This document shows positions 33,541 to 44,225 of a stretch of 64,000 bases of DNA, one piece after another; the stretch's first letter is position 1; the number at the start of each line of letters is the position of its first letter. A program made the translations under genes and the position numbers. This DNA is from Shinisaurus crocodilurus. Its lineage: Eukaryota > Chordata > Lepidosauria > Squamata > Shinisauridae. The stretch lies in NCBI GenBank assembly GCA_021292165.1, contig CM037877.1, positions 113,359,289 through 113,423,288 of the forward strand, in the 5' to 3' direction. The notes under the pieces were generated by a model that worked only from the letters and a program-made list of their open reading frames with translations, ran no database searches and was not told the origin of the DNA.

Positions 33541-33672
33541 GGGCACAATCCTATGTATGTTTATATAGAAACACACACACCACAACTCCCAGCATGCCTC
33601 AGCCAGCATGGCTGGCTGGGGCATGCTGGGAGTTGTAGGACATTTCTCTGTCTAAACATACATAGGATTGCA
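33541..33672. mobile_element. Harbinger-like foldback MITE
   Basis: A long hairpin of about 132 bp: 'gggcacaatcctatgtatg' against 'catacataggattgcac', and 'acaactcccagcatgcc' against 'ggcatgctgggagttgt', meeting at 'agccagcatggctggct'. TAA precedes the left end. Same family as 56617-56725. Confidence 0.75.
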
Positions 33673-33769
33673 CACTACTGGTTAAATCTACTGGTTAAAA
33701 TTCCATCTCTAGCTTATCAACTCTTCCTTTTTATCTGCACCAATCAATAGTAGTAGAATAGAAAATATT

Positions 33770-33848
33770 TACAGCACAATCCTATGCATGTTTAATCAGA
33801 ACCAAGTCCTATTAAGCTCAATGCGACTTACTCTTAGGTAGGTGGGTA
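33770..33848. mobile_element. foldback MITE fragment, 'TAAGTCC' family
   Basis: 'cacaatcctatgcatgttt', 'aagtcctattaagctc' and 'gcgacttactcttaggtag' match the units at 7290-7447. The right end is eroded. Confidence 0.55.
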
Positions 33849-34477
33849 CGGTAGATCATTTACCTTAATTGCCTTACTATGGAGTTGGGAAAATATATAA
33901 CATTTCTCTGCATTATGGTTTGTTGTTTGTTTGCTTCTTTGTTTGTTTAATCTAGCCAGCATCGTGGAAACAGAAAGGCATCACTATGGTTGATCTTGCA
34001 GATATTCTGTTTTCTGCTTCTGCTAGTTGGCTATGACTCATTGCAGATGTACTCTGCTTTGGAAATATAAATGTAGGCACCCCAGAACTTTGCAAAGAGA
34101 AGTTTCTTTTCCCTGTAAACATATCCCCGCTGTTTTAACAGAATACTATTTTCTTTCTTGACATTTTCCACCACTGAGAGTGGAACATCTGCTGCATGCA
34201 TTTCCTTTGTAAAGTGTCAAGCAGAGCATGCTCATTGTCATAAACAGAAGGCAATCTTTCATCATCTTTCTTCAACCTGCTCAATGATGGAATAAAGGGG
34301 CACATCAGATCATCGTGCTTAGCTGAACAGCATTTCTCCTTTTGAGATGCACATTTGGGGGAGATGCTGAGTGGTTACACCTCGGTCCTTCCTGTCCCTT
34401 TTGGCATCTGATTACAGCATAAACACCATGTCTTTCAAGGGCTTTGTGGCCTTTCCGGGCCCTGTCTTTATGGCCTA
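33849..34477. other. no recognised feature
   Basis: No gene or repeat is recognised apart from a GTTTGTTTG run near 33922-33950. Confidence 0.4.
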
Positions 34478-34625
34478 ATCCAGGAGTAGGCAGAAGGTAA
34501 ATCTCCAGATGTTTTGGATATTGGACATCAACTCCCATCAGTATCAACCAGCATTGCTAATGGTCAGGAATGCTGGGAGTTGAAGTCCAAACCATCTGGA
34601 GGTCACCAATTGGGGAAGGCTGCCT
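34478..34625. mobile_element. foldback MITE, hAT-like
   Basis: 'ctccagatgttttggatatt' faces 'aagtccaaaccatctggag', with 'gctgggagttgaagtcc' internally. It is a neighbour and relative of the copy at 34660. Confidence 0.65.
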
Positions 34626-34659
34626 TAAGTGATGCAAGACTCAGACCATTTTGGTCTTT

Positions 34660-34808
34660 TAGACCAGCAGTGGGCAGAAGGTAGCTCTCTAGATGTTTTG
34701 GACTTCAACTCCCAGAAGTCTGTGCCATCATGGCCAATAGTCAGGAATGCTGGGAGTTGAAGTCCAAAACATCTGGAGCTCTACTTTCTGCCCACCACTG
34801 GTCTAATC
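34660..34808. mobile_element. foldback MITE, hAT-like, second copy
   Basis: A nearly complete palindrome: 'tagaccagcagtgggcagaa' against 'ttctgcccaccactggtcta', and 'agatgttttggacttcaact' against 'agttgaagtccaaaacatct'. Two copies in a row, about 35 bp apart, suggest repeated insertion or local duplication. Confidence 0.7.
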
Positions 34809-34984
34809 TCCTGATATATCCAGTGTTGTAGTGGTAAATTTCGAAGTGGAAGAGCTCATCATGACAGTGTGTGTTTGCCGACCTCTGGACAGCACCAGGT
34901 TGGGGTAGGCTGGTGTACACCCCCCCCCCCCGCAAATAGTAGCAGTACATAGCATAATACCCAATTTATTAGCATCTGCCTCAT

Positions 34985-35055
34985 GGCTGCAATCCTCCGC
35001 ATAGTGGTATAAGCTCCATTGAACTCAATGGTGCTTCCTTCTGACTGCATAGGTT
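34985..35055. mobile_element. diverged 'TAAGTCC'-type foldback MITE
   Basis: 'gctgcaatcctccgcatagt', 'agctccattgaactcaatgg' and 'ctgactgcataggtt' follow the layout of the family at 7290-7447 with many changes. Confidence 0.45.
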
Positions 35056-35496
35056 CAACTTGTAAAACACATTGAGCTTTAACCAAAGATCTTCAGCCAG
35101 CAGAAATGCAACATTTAGCTTTAAATTTTAAAAATGCAAACCATCTTGCAATGAAGTGCTACCATTTAAACTGCTAGTGGGACCTAGGAGCTCCATCAAA
35201 GAAAAGGAAAGAAGTTTCCAGTCTCCACTTGATTATTTTCCTCATTCTCTATGCTAATCTGTCACAAATCATAGTAAAACTTAAAAGGTTCATTATCACC
35301 TCAATCACTTGCTGCAGCAAGGGATGGGGTGCAGATGGGGGTTTCCATCAATTACCCTGGCACTCCAGCGGATGACATCACAGCTGCTGCTCTGAAAAAA
35401 AGTCCCAGAGCTGTGCTCCCTCATGTTCTCTCTCCAGTACACCACTAGACACATCTCTGTCCCAGGTAAAGATCTGAAGGCTTGGGGAGTTCCCGA

Positions 35497-35547
35497 TGAC
35501 CGGGTGACCGGCCAGATGGGCGATGAATAAATATAAGAAATAAATAA
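35497..35547 (+). mobile_element. L2-like LINE 3' tail
   Basis: 'gggtgaccggccagatgggc' and 'gatgaataaatataagaaat' repeat the terminal block of the LINE at 15278-15396. Only the tail is present. Confidence 0.65.
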
Positions 35548-35698
35548 AATCTCATGGGCAGTTCTTCACATGTACAGTTGTATGCACAGGGGTTCTGCTC
35601 AGGCATTCAAAAAATTCAGGTAGGTTGTGGGGTGGAGCCTGATGTCATGATGCTGCCATGCCCCCAGCTTTATGCGTGTTCACTGAATGTGCTGTGAT

Positions 35699-35854
35699 GC
35701 AGGCCTGTGGCTCACGCTGGCTCAGCTTGTCTGAGTGTGGAAAGCTAAGCAAGGTCAGGCCTGGTTATTACTTGGATGGGAGACCTCTCCTCTAGTTTTC
35801 TGCATTGAGTTGGACTTGATGGCCTTGTAGATCCCTTCCAGATCTATGAATCTA
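35699..35854 (+). mobile_element. 5S rRNA-derived SINE
   Basis: Complete head with 5S-like 'gtggaaagctaagcaaggtc' and 'tggttattacttggatggga'. A small deletion in the tail removes the 'gcaggggg' part. Confidence 0.88.
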
Positions 35855-35972
35855 TTACTGGGACAACTCCAAGGGCTAGCGAGGGGTAGCACTGGACACT
35901 CCCTCAAAATATTTCCCACTACTCCAGCTTTCAGTCACACTATGTTAAGGTCCTATATAGCATGGATTAAAT

Positions 35973-36278
35973 CAGAGGTGCTGAACCTCTTTCAGCTCAA
36001 GGGCCAAATAGTTTTGGAGAACTTTCTCGGGGGGGCAGGGTGGGGCGTATTTTAGCTTAAAGCTCTTACTGCCAGTAACTAAGCCTTAGGGGAGGCATTT
36101 TGACCTTTTAGAATAGGGGGAAATGCACAAAAGCTGGGAAACCACCAAATGATTGGTGGTTGGGAGAAAAGGGGGCCAGGAGAAGGGGCTTGACTCTCTG
36201 GGAAACCCCAGAGGGCCAGACTGGGACTCAGGCAGGCCAGAGACATTTGGCCCACGGGCCAGAGTTTCTGCACCCCTG
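35973..36278 (+). mobile_element. non-autonomous hAT element with target duplication
   Basis: 306 bp from CAGAGGTGCTGAACC to TTCTGCACCCCTG. Flanks GATTAAAT (35965-35972) and GATTAAAA (36279-36286) match at 7 of 8 positions. Same family as 24201-24576, with an internal deletion. Confidence 0.9.
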
Positions 36279-36286
36279 GATTAAAA

Positions 36287-36967
36287 CCTAAGACCAAATA
36301 ATGGTCTTGGCTCCCTCAAACTAGTTTTTTCTGGAGTCATCCCTGACAACTGAACAGGACTTTATCTTCGGGTTGGAACTTGGAAGGCTGCAGGCAGGGC
36401 TTGTTTTGTATTTAATTTTTCTACAGCACCTAGCAACTTTGGGTCCTTTATGACAAGGAGTAGGCAGAATCGTGCCAGTTGGGTTCCTTGCAGGAGAAAA
36501 GGTGGGATATAAATAAAATATAATGAATCAATCAATGTCACAGCTCTAAGAAAAATATTGAAAAGGGGTTTGTCTCTGCCTACAGCTTGGCCACCAGAGT
36601 AGACTGAGGCACTGCTTCCTCTAGTCTAGCTTGGGGCTTCTTCACATTCTGCATACCTCTCTGCCAAAAAACAAAACATTTCTGCTACTATTTTCCCCAC
36701 CACCTCCAGAATAAACACGTGCACGTTAAGCCAATGCAGATAAATACATCACTTGCATCATGGGTTGCAGGAGCAAAACGTAGGACTGCAGCTTGCAGAA
36801 CTGGAAATTCTAGGTCCCAGTGCAGAAGCGCTGGACAAGGTGCCCTCTGGGGGAGGCCACACTACCCTGGCCACTGTCCCCCCTGCCATTTTCTCCCCAC
36901 CTGCCACTGCAGCAGTTTCTTCCTCCTTGCTGCTGCCCTGCCTGCCTGCCCGCCGCCTGCTTGGCAA
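36287..36967. other. unique DNA; SINE end at 36478-36535
   Basis: 'ttgggttccttgcaggagaa' and 'ggtgggatataaataaaata' at 36478-36535 are the 3' end of the MIR-like SINE (compare 27211). Otherwise nothing is recognised. The 36753-37124 open frame runs into a CR1 tail and is not a gene. Confidence 0.5.
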
Positions 36968-37230
36968 GAACATAAGAAGCGCCCTGCTGGATCAGACCAA
37001 GGGTCCATCTAGTCCAGCATTCTGTTCACACAGTGGCCAACCAGCTGCCCACGGGATCCCACAAGCAGGACATGAGTGCAACAGCACCTTCCCACCCATG
37101 TTCCCCAGCAACTGGAGTACATAGGCAAACTACCTCCGATACTGGAGGAAGCATATAGCCAATCAGGACTACTAGCTATTGATAGCCTTCTCCTCCATGA
37201 ATCTGTCCAATCCCCTTTTAAAGCTGTCCA
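36968..37230 (-). mobile_element. CR1-like LINE 3' end
   Basis: Starts 'gaacataagaagcgccctgc', continues 'accaagggtccatctagtcc', 'caactggagtacataggc' and ends in the last coding block ('gtccaatcccctttta'). It is the reverse complement of 28860-29163. Confidence 0.85.
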
Positions 37231-37430
37231 GAGTTCTGGATTCTAGTCCTCACTCAGCCATGAAGCTCACTGGGTGGCTTCGGGCCAGCCGTTGACTCTT
37301 GGCATAACCTACCGTACAGGGTTGTTGTGAGGATAAAATGGAGAGGAGGAGGACCATGTAAGCCACCTTGGGTTTTTTGCAAGAAGAAAAAAAGGCAGGA
37401 TATAAATGTAATAATAAATAAATAATAGGG
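37231..37430 (+). mobile_element. MIR-like tRNA SINE, 5' truncated
   Basis: Begins in the B-box region ('ggattctagtcctcactc'), keeps the core 'cagggttgttgtgaggataa' and the end 'gtaagccaccttgggtttt' with an AATAAATAAATAA tail. It joins the CR1 end without spacer. Confidence 0.8.
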
Positions 37431-37841
37431 CTTACTTCCAAGTCACTGTGCATAGAATTGCAGCCTGAGTCTGAAAATGACTATAATCTAATAATCTTTT
37501 CTTTCACCTGCCCTGCGTAATGAGGCAACTGTGCATGCTTTAACACTGTTCCTTCAGATAATAAGTCATTTTAATAGCAAAATTTTGCTTATTCTGTCAA
37601 CAGTCTTCAACCATTGCATTAAGCTTTCGGCTTTGATGATGTTTATATTTCCTTTTGACACTAGACGGATATTTCCTTACACATATTAAAAATGCGAGCC
37701 TATCTACGGAGTGTCTTGACAGCTGAGCTGCTAGGCTTACAGGACCATTTTTTAAAAATCATGTTGCAAATATTAATTTCATTGCATTGAAACAGAAGAG
37801 AATCTCTAAGTGAGAGCAGCTGTTGAAGATATGCTGCAATG

Positions 37842-38360
37842 CAGGGGTGGGGGACCTCAGGTCTGGGGGGGCCAAATCCACATCTTCCCTACTACAATAT
37901 GTAGTCGGGTCACCAGGCTGGGGCCAGCTAGAATGGCTTCAGGGTAGGATCCAGCCTGGAGACTGACAGCTGGACATCTAAGGCAGGGGTGAGGAAACTC
38001 AGGCTGGAGGGGGCAAATCTGACCACCACCATCCCGGCATCCCAATCTGGCCCCTTCAGGGTTCCCCAAGGGCCATGCCCCTTTCTCCCAACCACCAATA
38101 ATTTGGTGGTTCCCCAGCTTTTCTGCAGTCCCCCCCCCCCATTTTCAAAGGTTGCAATGCCTCTCTTACGCCTTAGTTACTGGAAGGAAGAGCTTCAGGC
38201 TACAATATGCTGGTGTTATTTGTATTTTGGCTTCACCCCTTTTGTCTTTGACCCCCGCCCGCTTTCCTTCAGCCTCCGCCTACCATTGGAATGAGGCCCT
38301 CCGAGAGCTTCTCTGGAATGGAATCCGGCCCTCAGGCTGAAAGAGGTTCAACACCTCTGC
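37842..38360 (-). mobile_element. hAT element with a duplicated terminus
   Basis: Outer flanks CTGCAATG (37834-37841) and CTGTAATG (38361-38368) match at 7 of 8, so the inserted unit is 37842-38360. Inside, two left-end-like sequences occur: CAGGGGTGGGGGACC at 37842 and CAGGGGTGAGGAAAC at 37984. From 37984 on it is the reverse complement of the family at 24201, ending CACCTCTG. Confidence 0.8.
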
Positions 38361-39092
38361 TGTAATGAATAAAAAGCTCTCCTCAACATGGATGCAACCC
38401 TGTTTCTTTTTACACGAATACGGTACATTTTCTGAAAGCTTCTCTTCTGTTTAACATCAGGAAACCTAAGCTTGAGCTGGCAGTCATCGGATCATGGCAG
38501 AAGAAAAGCACAAGATTTCAATCCTTCAGACTCCTATAAATGAGAAGGTGTGTGTGTGTGTGTGTATTTGTTTGTTTTAAAGCCACTCTCAAAATGTTGA
38601 CTTGCATGAGCCCTGTGCAGATAATAATTAATCCAGCCCTCCCCAACCTGGTGGTGCCCTCCAGATGTGTTCCACTACAATGAGTTGGCTGGTTTTAACA
38701 TTTCCTTCACCTATGTGGTGCTCCTGGCTGCTCCTCAGTCTATAATTTCCACCCCACTCACACTGTACCTAACACTGTCACCTAGTCCAGCCGTAAGCAG
38801 CTAAATTAAATGACCATCACTCACACACACACACACGCAGCTCAGAACAGATGAGAAAAGGGCCTCTCTCCCGAAGTCAGTCAGGAACTGCACTCCAGTT
38901 TGACTCCAACAGGCGACTGGCACTGGAACAAGAACAGGGCGGAGTGGGTGGAAGGCCACAGCTACATCCAAAGAGAGTGCCAGCGAGGGAGGGTGGCCAC
39001 TTAGGAATTGCCAAAAAAAGAGGAAACACATCGCCCCAAAAGAGGACAAAAGGACACCAATTTGCAGAGCATGTTCATTGATAGGGATAGAT
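38361..39092. other. mostly unique; MITE fragment at 38635-38700
   Basis: 'ccagccctccccaacctggt' at 38635 is one arm of the hAT-like foldback family. (GT)n lies at 38548-38566 and (AC)n at 38822-38836. No gene is recognised. Confidence 0.45.
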
Positions 39093-39162
39093 GCTGGCTG
39101 GGGCATGTTAGGAGCTGTAGGACTTTTTTCTGTCTAAACATGCATAGGATTGTGCCCTTATT
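39093..39162. mobile_element. right half of a Harbinger-like MITE
   Basis: 'gctggggcatgttaggag', 'cttttttctgtctaaacatg' and 'cataggattgtgccc' then TTA match the right arm of 56617-56725. The left arm is missing. Confidence 0.65.
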
Positions 39163-39822
39163 CTACATTAGTTTCAGAACAGGTTTGGCACTGGCGGGTG
39201 GTGCGTGTCTCTCATTCCACATCTAGTTGTACATTTGCCTGAGGCAGCAGTTCCAATACTCAGTCCCATTCTCCTGTGAATTGACTTTATTGAGGGGTGG
39301 GTCACACTGGGTCTTTAATTCATTCGGCTGGTAATTTAGGCTTTGTGAATTCCTCCACTTCAGGAAGCACCAGTTTGGCGCTGGCTGTTGTGATTGAGAA
39401 AAAACAGCATTCAGTGCTGCTTCTCTTTTATGTTCTCACAGCTGTCGATCATCCTTAAGGAGATTTTGTGGTTTCAAAGTACTCCCCACCACCACCCTGC
39501 ACCTCCTCCCACAGACTTTCTGATGTGATGAAATATTCTTTTGTATTGTTTGTTCATGCTAACTGGAGAACTTGAAAGAGGAACAGAGAGAAAAACCTCC
39601 TTCTCTCTCTCTTTTTAACTTTTCACTAACATTAGCTTCCTACTGCAATCGTATTCACCTTGAAGGATGAACACATCTGTTTCCAATCACTCATTCGATA
39701 GAAGCACTAAACAGCACAAAAGTTAATCATGTTCACATCTTGTTTTGTTTTGTTTTGAAAGGTCATGCGGATCCAGTTATGTATTGTTAACCCATCGTTG
39801 AGCCACAAGACTGGCCTTGGAT
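39163..39822. other. no recognised feature
   Basis: No gene or element is recognised. Confidence 0.4.
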
Positions 39823-40035
39823 CAGGGGTGAGGAACCACTTTCAGTCTGAGGGCCTAATTCCATTTTGGAGAAGCTCTCGCAGGGCAAATTCCAGAGGTG
39901 GGTGGGACTAAAGACAAGGGTGGGGCTGAAGGCAAAAGGGGAAGGGCTAAAACTACAAAAAGTACCCACATATTCAGCTTATGGGGTGGGGGCAAAATGC
40001 CTCAGCCAGGTAGCCCTAACAAATTAGTGGTTGAA
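39823..40035 (+). mobile_element. hAT element fragment, about 370-bp family
   Basis: Starts CAGGGGTGAGGAACC and holds 'gaggcaaaaggggaagggc'-like blocks and 'acaaattagtggttgaaag'. The right part is lost at the microsatellite that follows. Confidence 0.65.
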
Positions 40036-40037
40036 AG

Positions 40038-40038
<1 letters not shown>

Positions 40039-40123
<85 letters not shown>
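40039..40123. repeat. (GT)n(GA)n compound microsatellite
   Basis: About 33 bp of GT directly followed by about 52 bp of GA, both uninterrupted. The GA part is a pure purine strand. Confidence 0.97.
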
Positions 40124-40126
<3 letters not shown>

Positions 40127-40849
40127 CACACATTTGTGTTAGGCATCTCTGGGTTTTGCATGCAATACCCGGTATTCCTGAATGAGTCTGCTCTGTCAGT
40201 AATCACCTTCTTTCTGCTAGATGATGCCAATGTGAGTATTATGGAGCGTGATCACTTGTGAGGGTGTCAATTTTTGTGGCAAGATATGCTTCTGGTTTTT
40301 TGACAACTGTCTGAAAGATAGAGTGGCTTCTCAGAATAGAGAAATTGTCTATCCCTTCCCTAAATCATATTAAAGCATTTCTTTATTTCCTCTTTAGAAG
40401 GGGTAAGGGCAGCTTTTATATGCTTCTCAGGAGTTTTAATTAACCTATTTGAAGAAGGGTCTAAATTAGCCCTTATTTTTTCAAGGGAAAACATGATGTA
40501 CCAAGTGGTCTAGTAACCTGGATTCCAAAGAGCAACACATTCCGTGGGTTCTCCAAATGCAACCATGTTTATCCGGCAACCGTCTCTTTGCACAATGATA
40601 TAAATTGGCATGCCCCCCCCCATCATCAATCAGTGAGGCAGAAAGGCATGGTTATAAAGGCAGGAAGGGACCCCCTGCCATTTGTGCATGGAAAACAAGA
40701 ACAATTCTTTATAAGAGAGAGAAAGAGAAATATCCTCCATATTTTGCATTTCTCACCAATTTAGATAATGATTGAGTTTAGGCAACACAAACAGCAAGAA
40801 GCTTCTTGGGTCAGCTGTTCCCTACTAAAGTGGCCAAAAGATGAAACAG
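40124..40849. other. no recognised feature
   Basis: No gene or repeat is recognised. Confidence 0.4.
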
Positions 40850-41125
40850 ATTTGCATAAAATGTGTGTGTGCTAATTGATATGCACATATGCAAATTTAG
40901 AAATTATTATTATAATTTAAATAGAAATACAGTAGTATGGAAGACTGTGACCAGGTGACTGTTGACTGGCACCTTCAAGGCCCAGCTCTTCCTTCTGATG
41001 GGCCTCTATCTTTAAGCCAGACTTGGACTGGACACAGTGCCTTCAAAATAGAGGCCAGTCCACTGGCAGCCCTTCAATTAGAGGACTGTCCTCTGTAAAA
41101 GTGGCCACGTGGCCACCTTATAATC
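40850..41125 (-). mobile_element. unclassified dispersed repeat
   Basis: 'gctaattgatatgcacatat', 'gaagactgtgaccaggtgac', 'taagccagacttggactgga' and 'attagaggactgtcctctgt' run in the reverse order of the copy at 60983-61330. No termini are evident. Confidence 0.6.
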
Positions 41126-41224
41126 CTTATTGGTAGATTAGATGACAGCAGTCGTACTGTGCCCATCTTCAAAAGCGACAGAGAAGACCCACACAAGAAG
41201 AGCAATCTGTAAATTGAACTACAC

Positions 41225-41285
41225 CAGCCATCCGCAGCCTAATGCCCTCTGGATATGTCAGACTACAACTCCTATCATTCCCAGC
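41225..41285. mobile_element. foldback MITE arm, hAT-like
   Basis: 'caccagccatccgcagcct', 'aatgccctctggatatg' and 'actacaactcctatcattcc' are one arm of the family at 63239; the opposite arm is absent. Confidence 0.45.
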
Positions 41286-41484
41286 CCATTTCCATTTTTC
41301 AGCAGCAGGTCCATGTTCACAGTCAAGCGTGGCTCTGCCTTACGAGCTATTCAAATCTCGCCTCGGTCACAAACTCATTAGGCGGCCTGAAGCAGCAAGC
41401 CATTCTCCATCAGCCTCAGCTTCCATCTGCAATATGGGGATAAGTATACCAGTCTAACTTACAGGGTTGTCATAAGAATTACTA

Positions 41485-41582
41485 AGGGCACAATCCTATG
41501 CCTGTTTAGACAGACAAAATTCCTACAACTCCTAGCATGCTGGGAGTTGTAGGACTTTGTCTAAACAGGCATAAGATTGTAC
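41485..41582. mobile_element. Harbinger-like foldback MITE
   Basis: 'gggcacaatcctatgcctgt' faces 'acaggcataagattgtac', and 'cctacaactcctagcatg' faces 'catgctgggagttgtagg' with almost no loop. TAA precedes the left end. Confidence 0.75.
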
Positions 41583-43617
41583 ATTAAGTGAATGTATGTG
41601 TGAAGTGTACCAGGGACTTGAAACCATGCAATATAGGGTGCTTCCAGATGGAGGGCTCCTTGTGCTACCAATGAGAATTCTTTGCACAGCAATTCCATCT
41701 TCTTTTCTTTAATGGATTTTTTGCAATAAGGAGAAAGATGGCGAGAAAACATGCGAGGGTTATGAGTGGAAGATGATGACATCTGAACCCCACCTAAAAT
41801 TCTGTGAAAGAGGGCAGTTAACAGTGCAATAAAAGCCTCACCTGAAGCACCATTGGTGCAGAGTCCATATTTTGAAGATTTAACCCCACATTTGCTGTCT
41901 ATAGCCCATGGCATTGTATGGAAATGAGGATTTCAAAGTCTCCCTAGAGAAATCTCCTTGTCGTTGTTTTTTTTAAACACCATTGAAAATAAACTAGTCT
42001 CTGACAAGTGGCACATTGTTTCTTGAGGCTTCCATTTATTAATTAGTGCAGAGATCAGTGCTCTTTTGACATCAATACTGATTGCTCTGCCAGGGCTTCT
42101 CTCAGCAATATTCATGCAACTTGGACCTCTGGTTCAGTGAGTTCTCCCTCTGGACTCATTCCAGCACAGGTGGTGTTAGTGATCCCAGATTTTATTTTAA
42201 GTGCTTTTTCCTTACACAGCAAACATTTGCGTTTTTTTCATGCCGACCAGGTGAAGTCCCAGTTGAACATGCCCCTGACTAACTAACTTAACACTAACTT
42301 AAGATATTTGTCTTAATTAACATCTAACCTTTTATGAATGCTGAACTTTAGCATGAAGTAAACAGTCAAAAGCATTTGGACTTCTCTAACTTTCAGGTCT
42401 GCTAAACTCTCATTGTTGTCAAAACAGCCAGGGTAGGGAATCCTGGGTGGAGGGGAGGGAATTCTGGGGGGATACACTTGTGTTGTGTCCCTGTCAGTGG
42501 AGGCCAGGTCATCCAGTATTAGGAGCAGGGGAGGGTTTGCCCCACAGTAATAGTATCACCAGTGACAGCCATTCACATATCTGGGGAAAAGTAATGAGGT
42601 ATAGTCAGGCAAAACTCTGCGGGATGTGCTAAACCTAGGTCCTGTCCTTGGTAACCAGTGGTGCCATCAGAGCAGGACTTCAGGGCAAAAGCCCAGGGCC
42701 CCACTCAGCAGAATGAGCAGGGCCCCCCAAACAAAGCAGGATTGACTTACCACATTTTGAAGTACGTAAGTGAAATAATACACAGTACTATCCTGTAAGA
42801 CCATTAAGTCCAGAATCTAAATTTACCTAATCGCTGCACTGTTGATGACCCCAATGTGTCTCCAACAGGGGATGGCTTTGCCGCACCAGTCTTATTGGCT
42901 GGAGATGTTTACTTTGTCCCTTGTAAGTTATGGAGACTGTTGAGAACTAGTAAGTCTATCCATCTGCATAGCCACAACCTGGGTTCCATCTTTTGGTCAC
43001 ACCAAAGTGTGACAAGAACCAAGAAACAGCCACTGCTGGTGGCAATGTAGGTACACTCAAAGATTTTGGAAACACATTCTAGCAATAATAAATAAAATCC
43101 CTAACGAGAAATTGGCTCTTGATTCTAAGGTACTTTTGTTAATGCATTTCAAAGGACATATGACCAAGGATAAAGAGACACCACTTTTATATGATGTGGT
43201 AGGTAAAGTGATGGGATATGACAAGTTTGAACTAATTAACTTGGGCTGTTCAAACTACTGAGGGAAGTGTTCTTGTACTTGGTTTGAACAAGACTGGAAA
43301 TGGTTTAAATGATTTTGAAATTACAAGCAAATTGAAATGACTGGTAAACCCCTCCTGCTTATGTAAGGAGATTCCTTAAACAAATTGAATGTATTCATAT
43401 TCCATGCTAACAAAACTAATAAATGCACTGAATGAACTATTTAGGTAAAATATTGTGAGAATGGTAATGTTTATCTATGTAATGATTTGTTATTTTGGGT
43501 GGGTGGGTTATTGGATGGGACACACAAACACACACACACACACACACACAGTTTATCTTGTTGATTTACTTAAAAAAGAAAGAAAGAAGAAACAGGAACT
43601 GCCTTTCATATACCTAG
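41583..43617. other. mostly unique DNA
   Basis: Two kb without a gene I can name. A repeat-like phrase 'gccatcagagcaggacttca' / 'cagggccccactcag' lies at 42660-42700, and (CA)n at 43520-43550. Open frames are short. Confidence 0.45.
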
Positions 43618-43851
43618 GAATATGTGTGGCGTAGTGGTTAGAGTGTTGGACTGGGACTCGGGAGATCCGGGTTCTAGTCCCCGCTCGGCCATGAAGCTCA
43701 CTGGGTGACTTTGGGCCAGTCACTGACTCTCAGCCTAACCTACCTCACAGGGTTGTTGTGAGGATAAAATGGAGAGGAGGAGGATTATGTAAGCCGCCTT
43801 GGGTTCCTTGAAGGAAAAAAGGTGGGGTATAAATATAATAAATAATAATAA
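43618..43851 (+). mobile_element. MIR-like tRNA SINE, best copy
   Basis: The A box TGGCGTAGTGG and B box 'ggttctagtcc' are close to the pol III consensus. Core 'gggtgactttgggccagtca' and 3' end 'gtaagccgccttgggttcct' with an (ATA)n tail. Flanks TAGGAATAT (43615) and TAGGAAATA (43852) look like a target duplication of about 9 bp. Confidence 0.9.
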
Positions 43852-43860
43852 TAGGAAATA

Positions 43861-44225
43861 TTATTGTTTATTTATTTACAACATTATAGGCTGCCCTATA
43901 CCCAAAAAGTTCTCAAGGCAGCTTACAACATAAAATCAAACAAGTTAACAATTCAAGACCTAGAACAATAACAAAAGAAAAGCTGAGAAGTAGAGAATAA
44001 AAAGTAGCTGAAAATAGATGTAACAGGCTAAAGCACAGTTTTTTAAAGCCAGGAAATGTCTTTGCCTTGTGCCAAAATAACAACAAAGTAGGCACCAGAC
44101 AAGCCTCTCTGGGGAGAGCATTTCAAAATCAGGGTGCCACCATTGAGCAGACCCTTTTCTCAAAAGTCACCCTCAGATGCTGGACTGGGGGTGGGGAATG
44201 ACCCAAAGAAGGGCATCTGAAGAAG
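43861..44225 (-). mobile_element. L2-like LINE 3' region, decayed
   Basis: In reverse complement the segment contains 'tgctctccccagagaggctt' followed by an AT-rich region ending 'ggcagcctataatgttgtaa' and ATAAATAAAC. This matches the layout of old L2-like 3' ends (last coding part, then a short AT tail). Little protein similarity survives. Confidence 0.5.
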
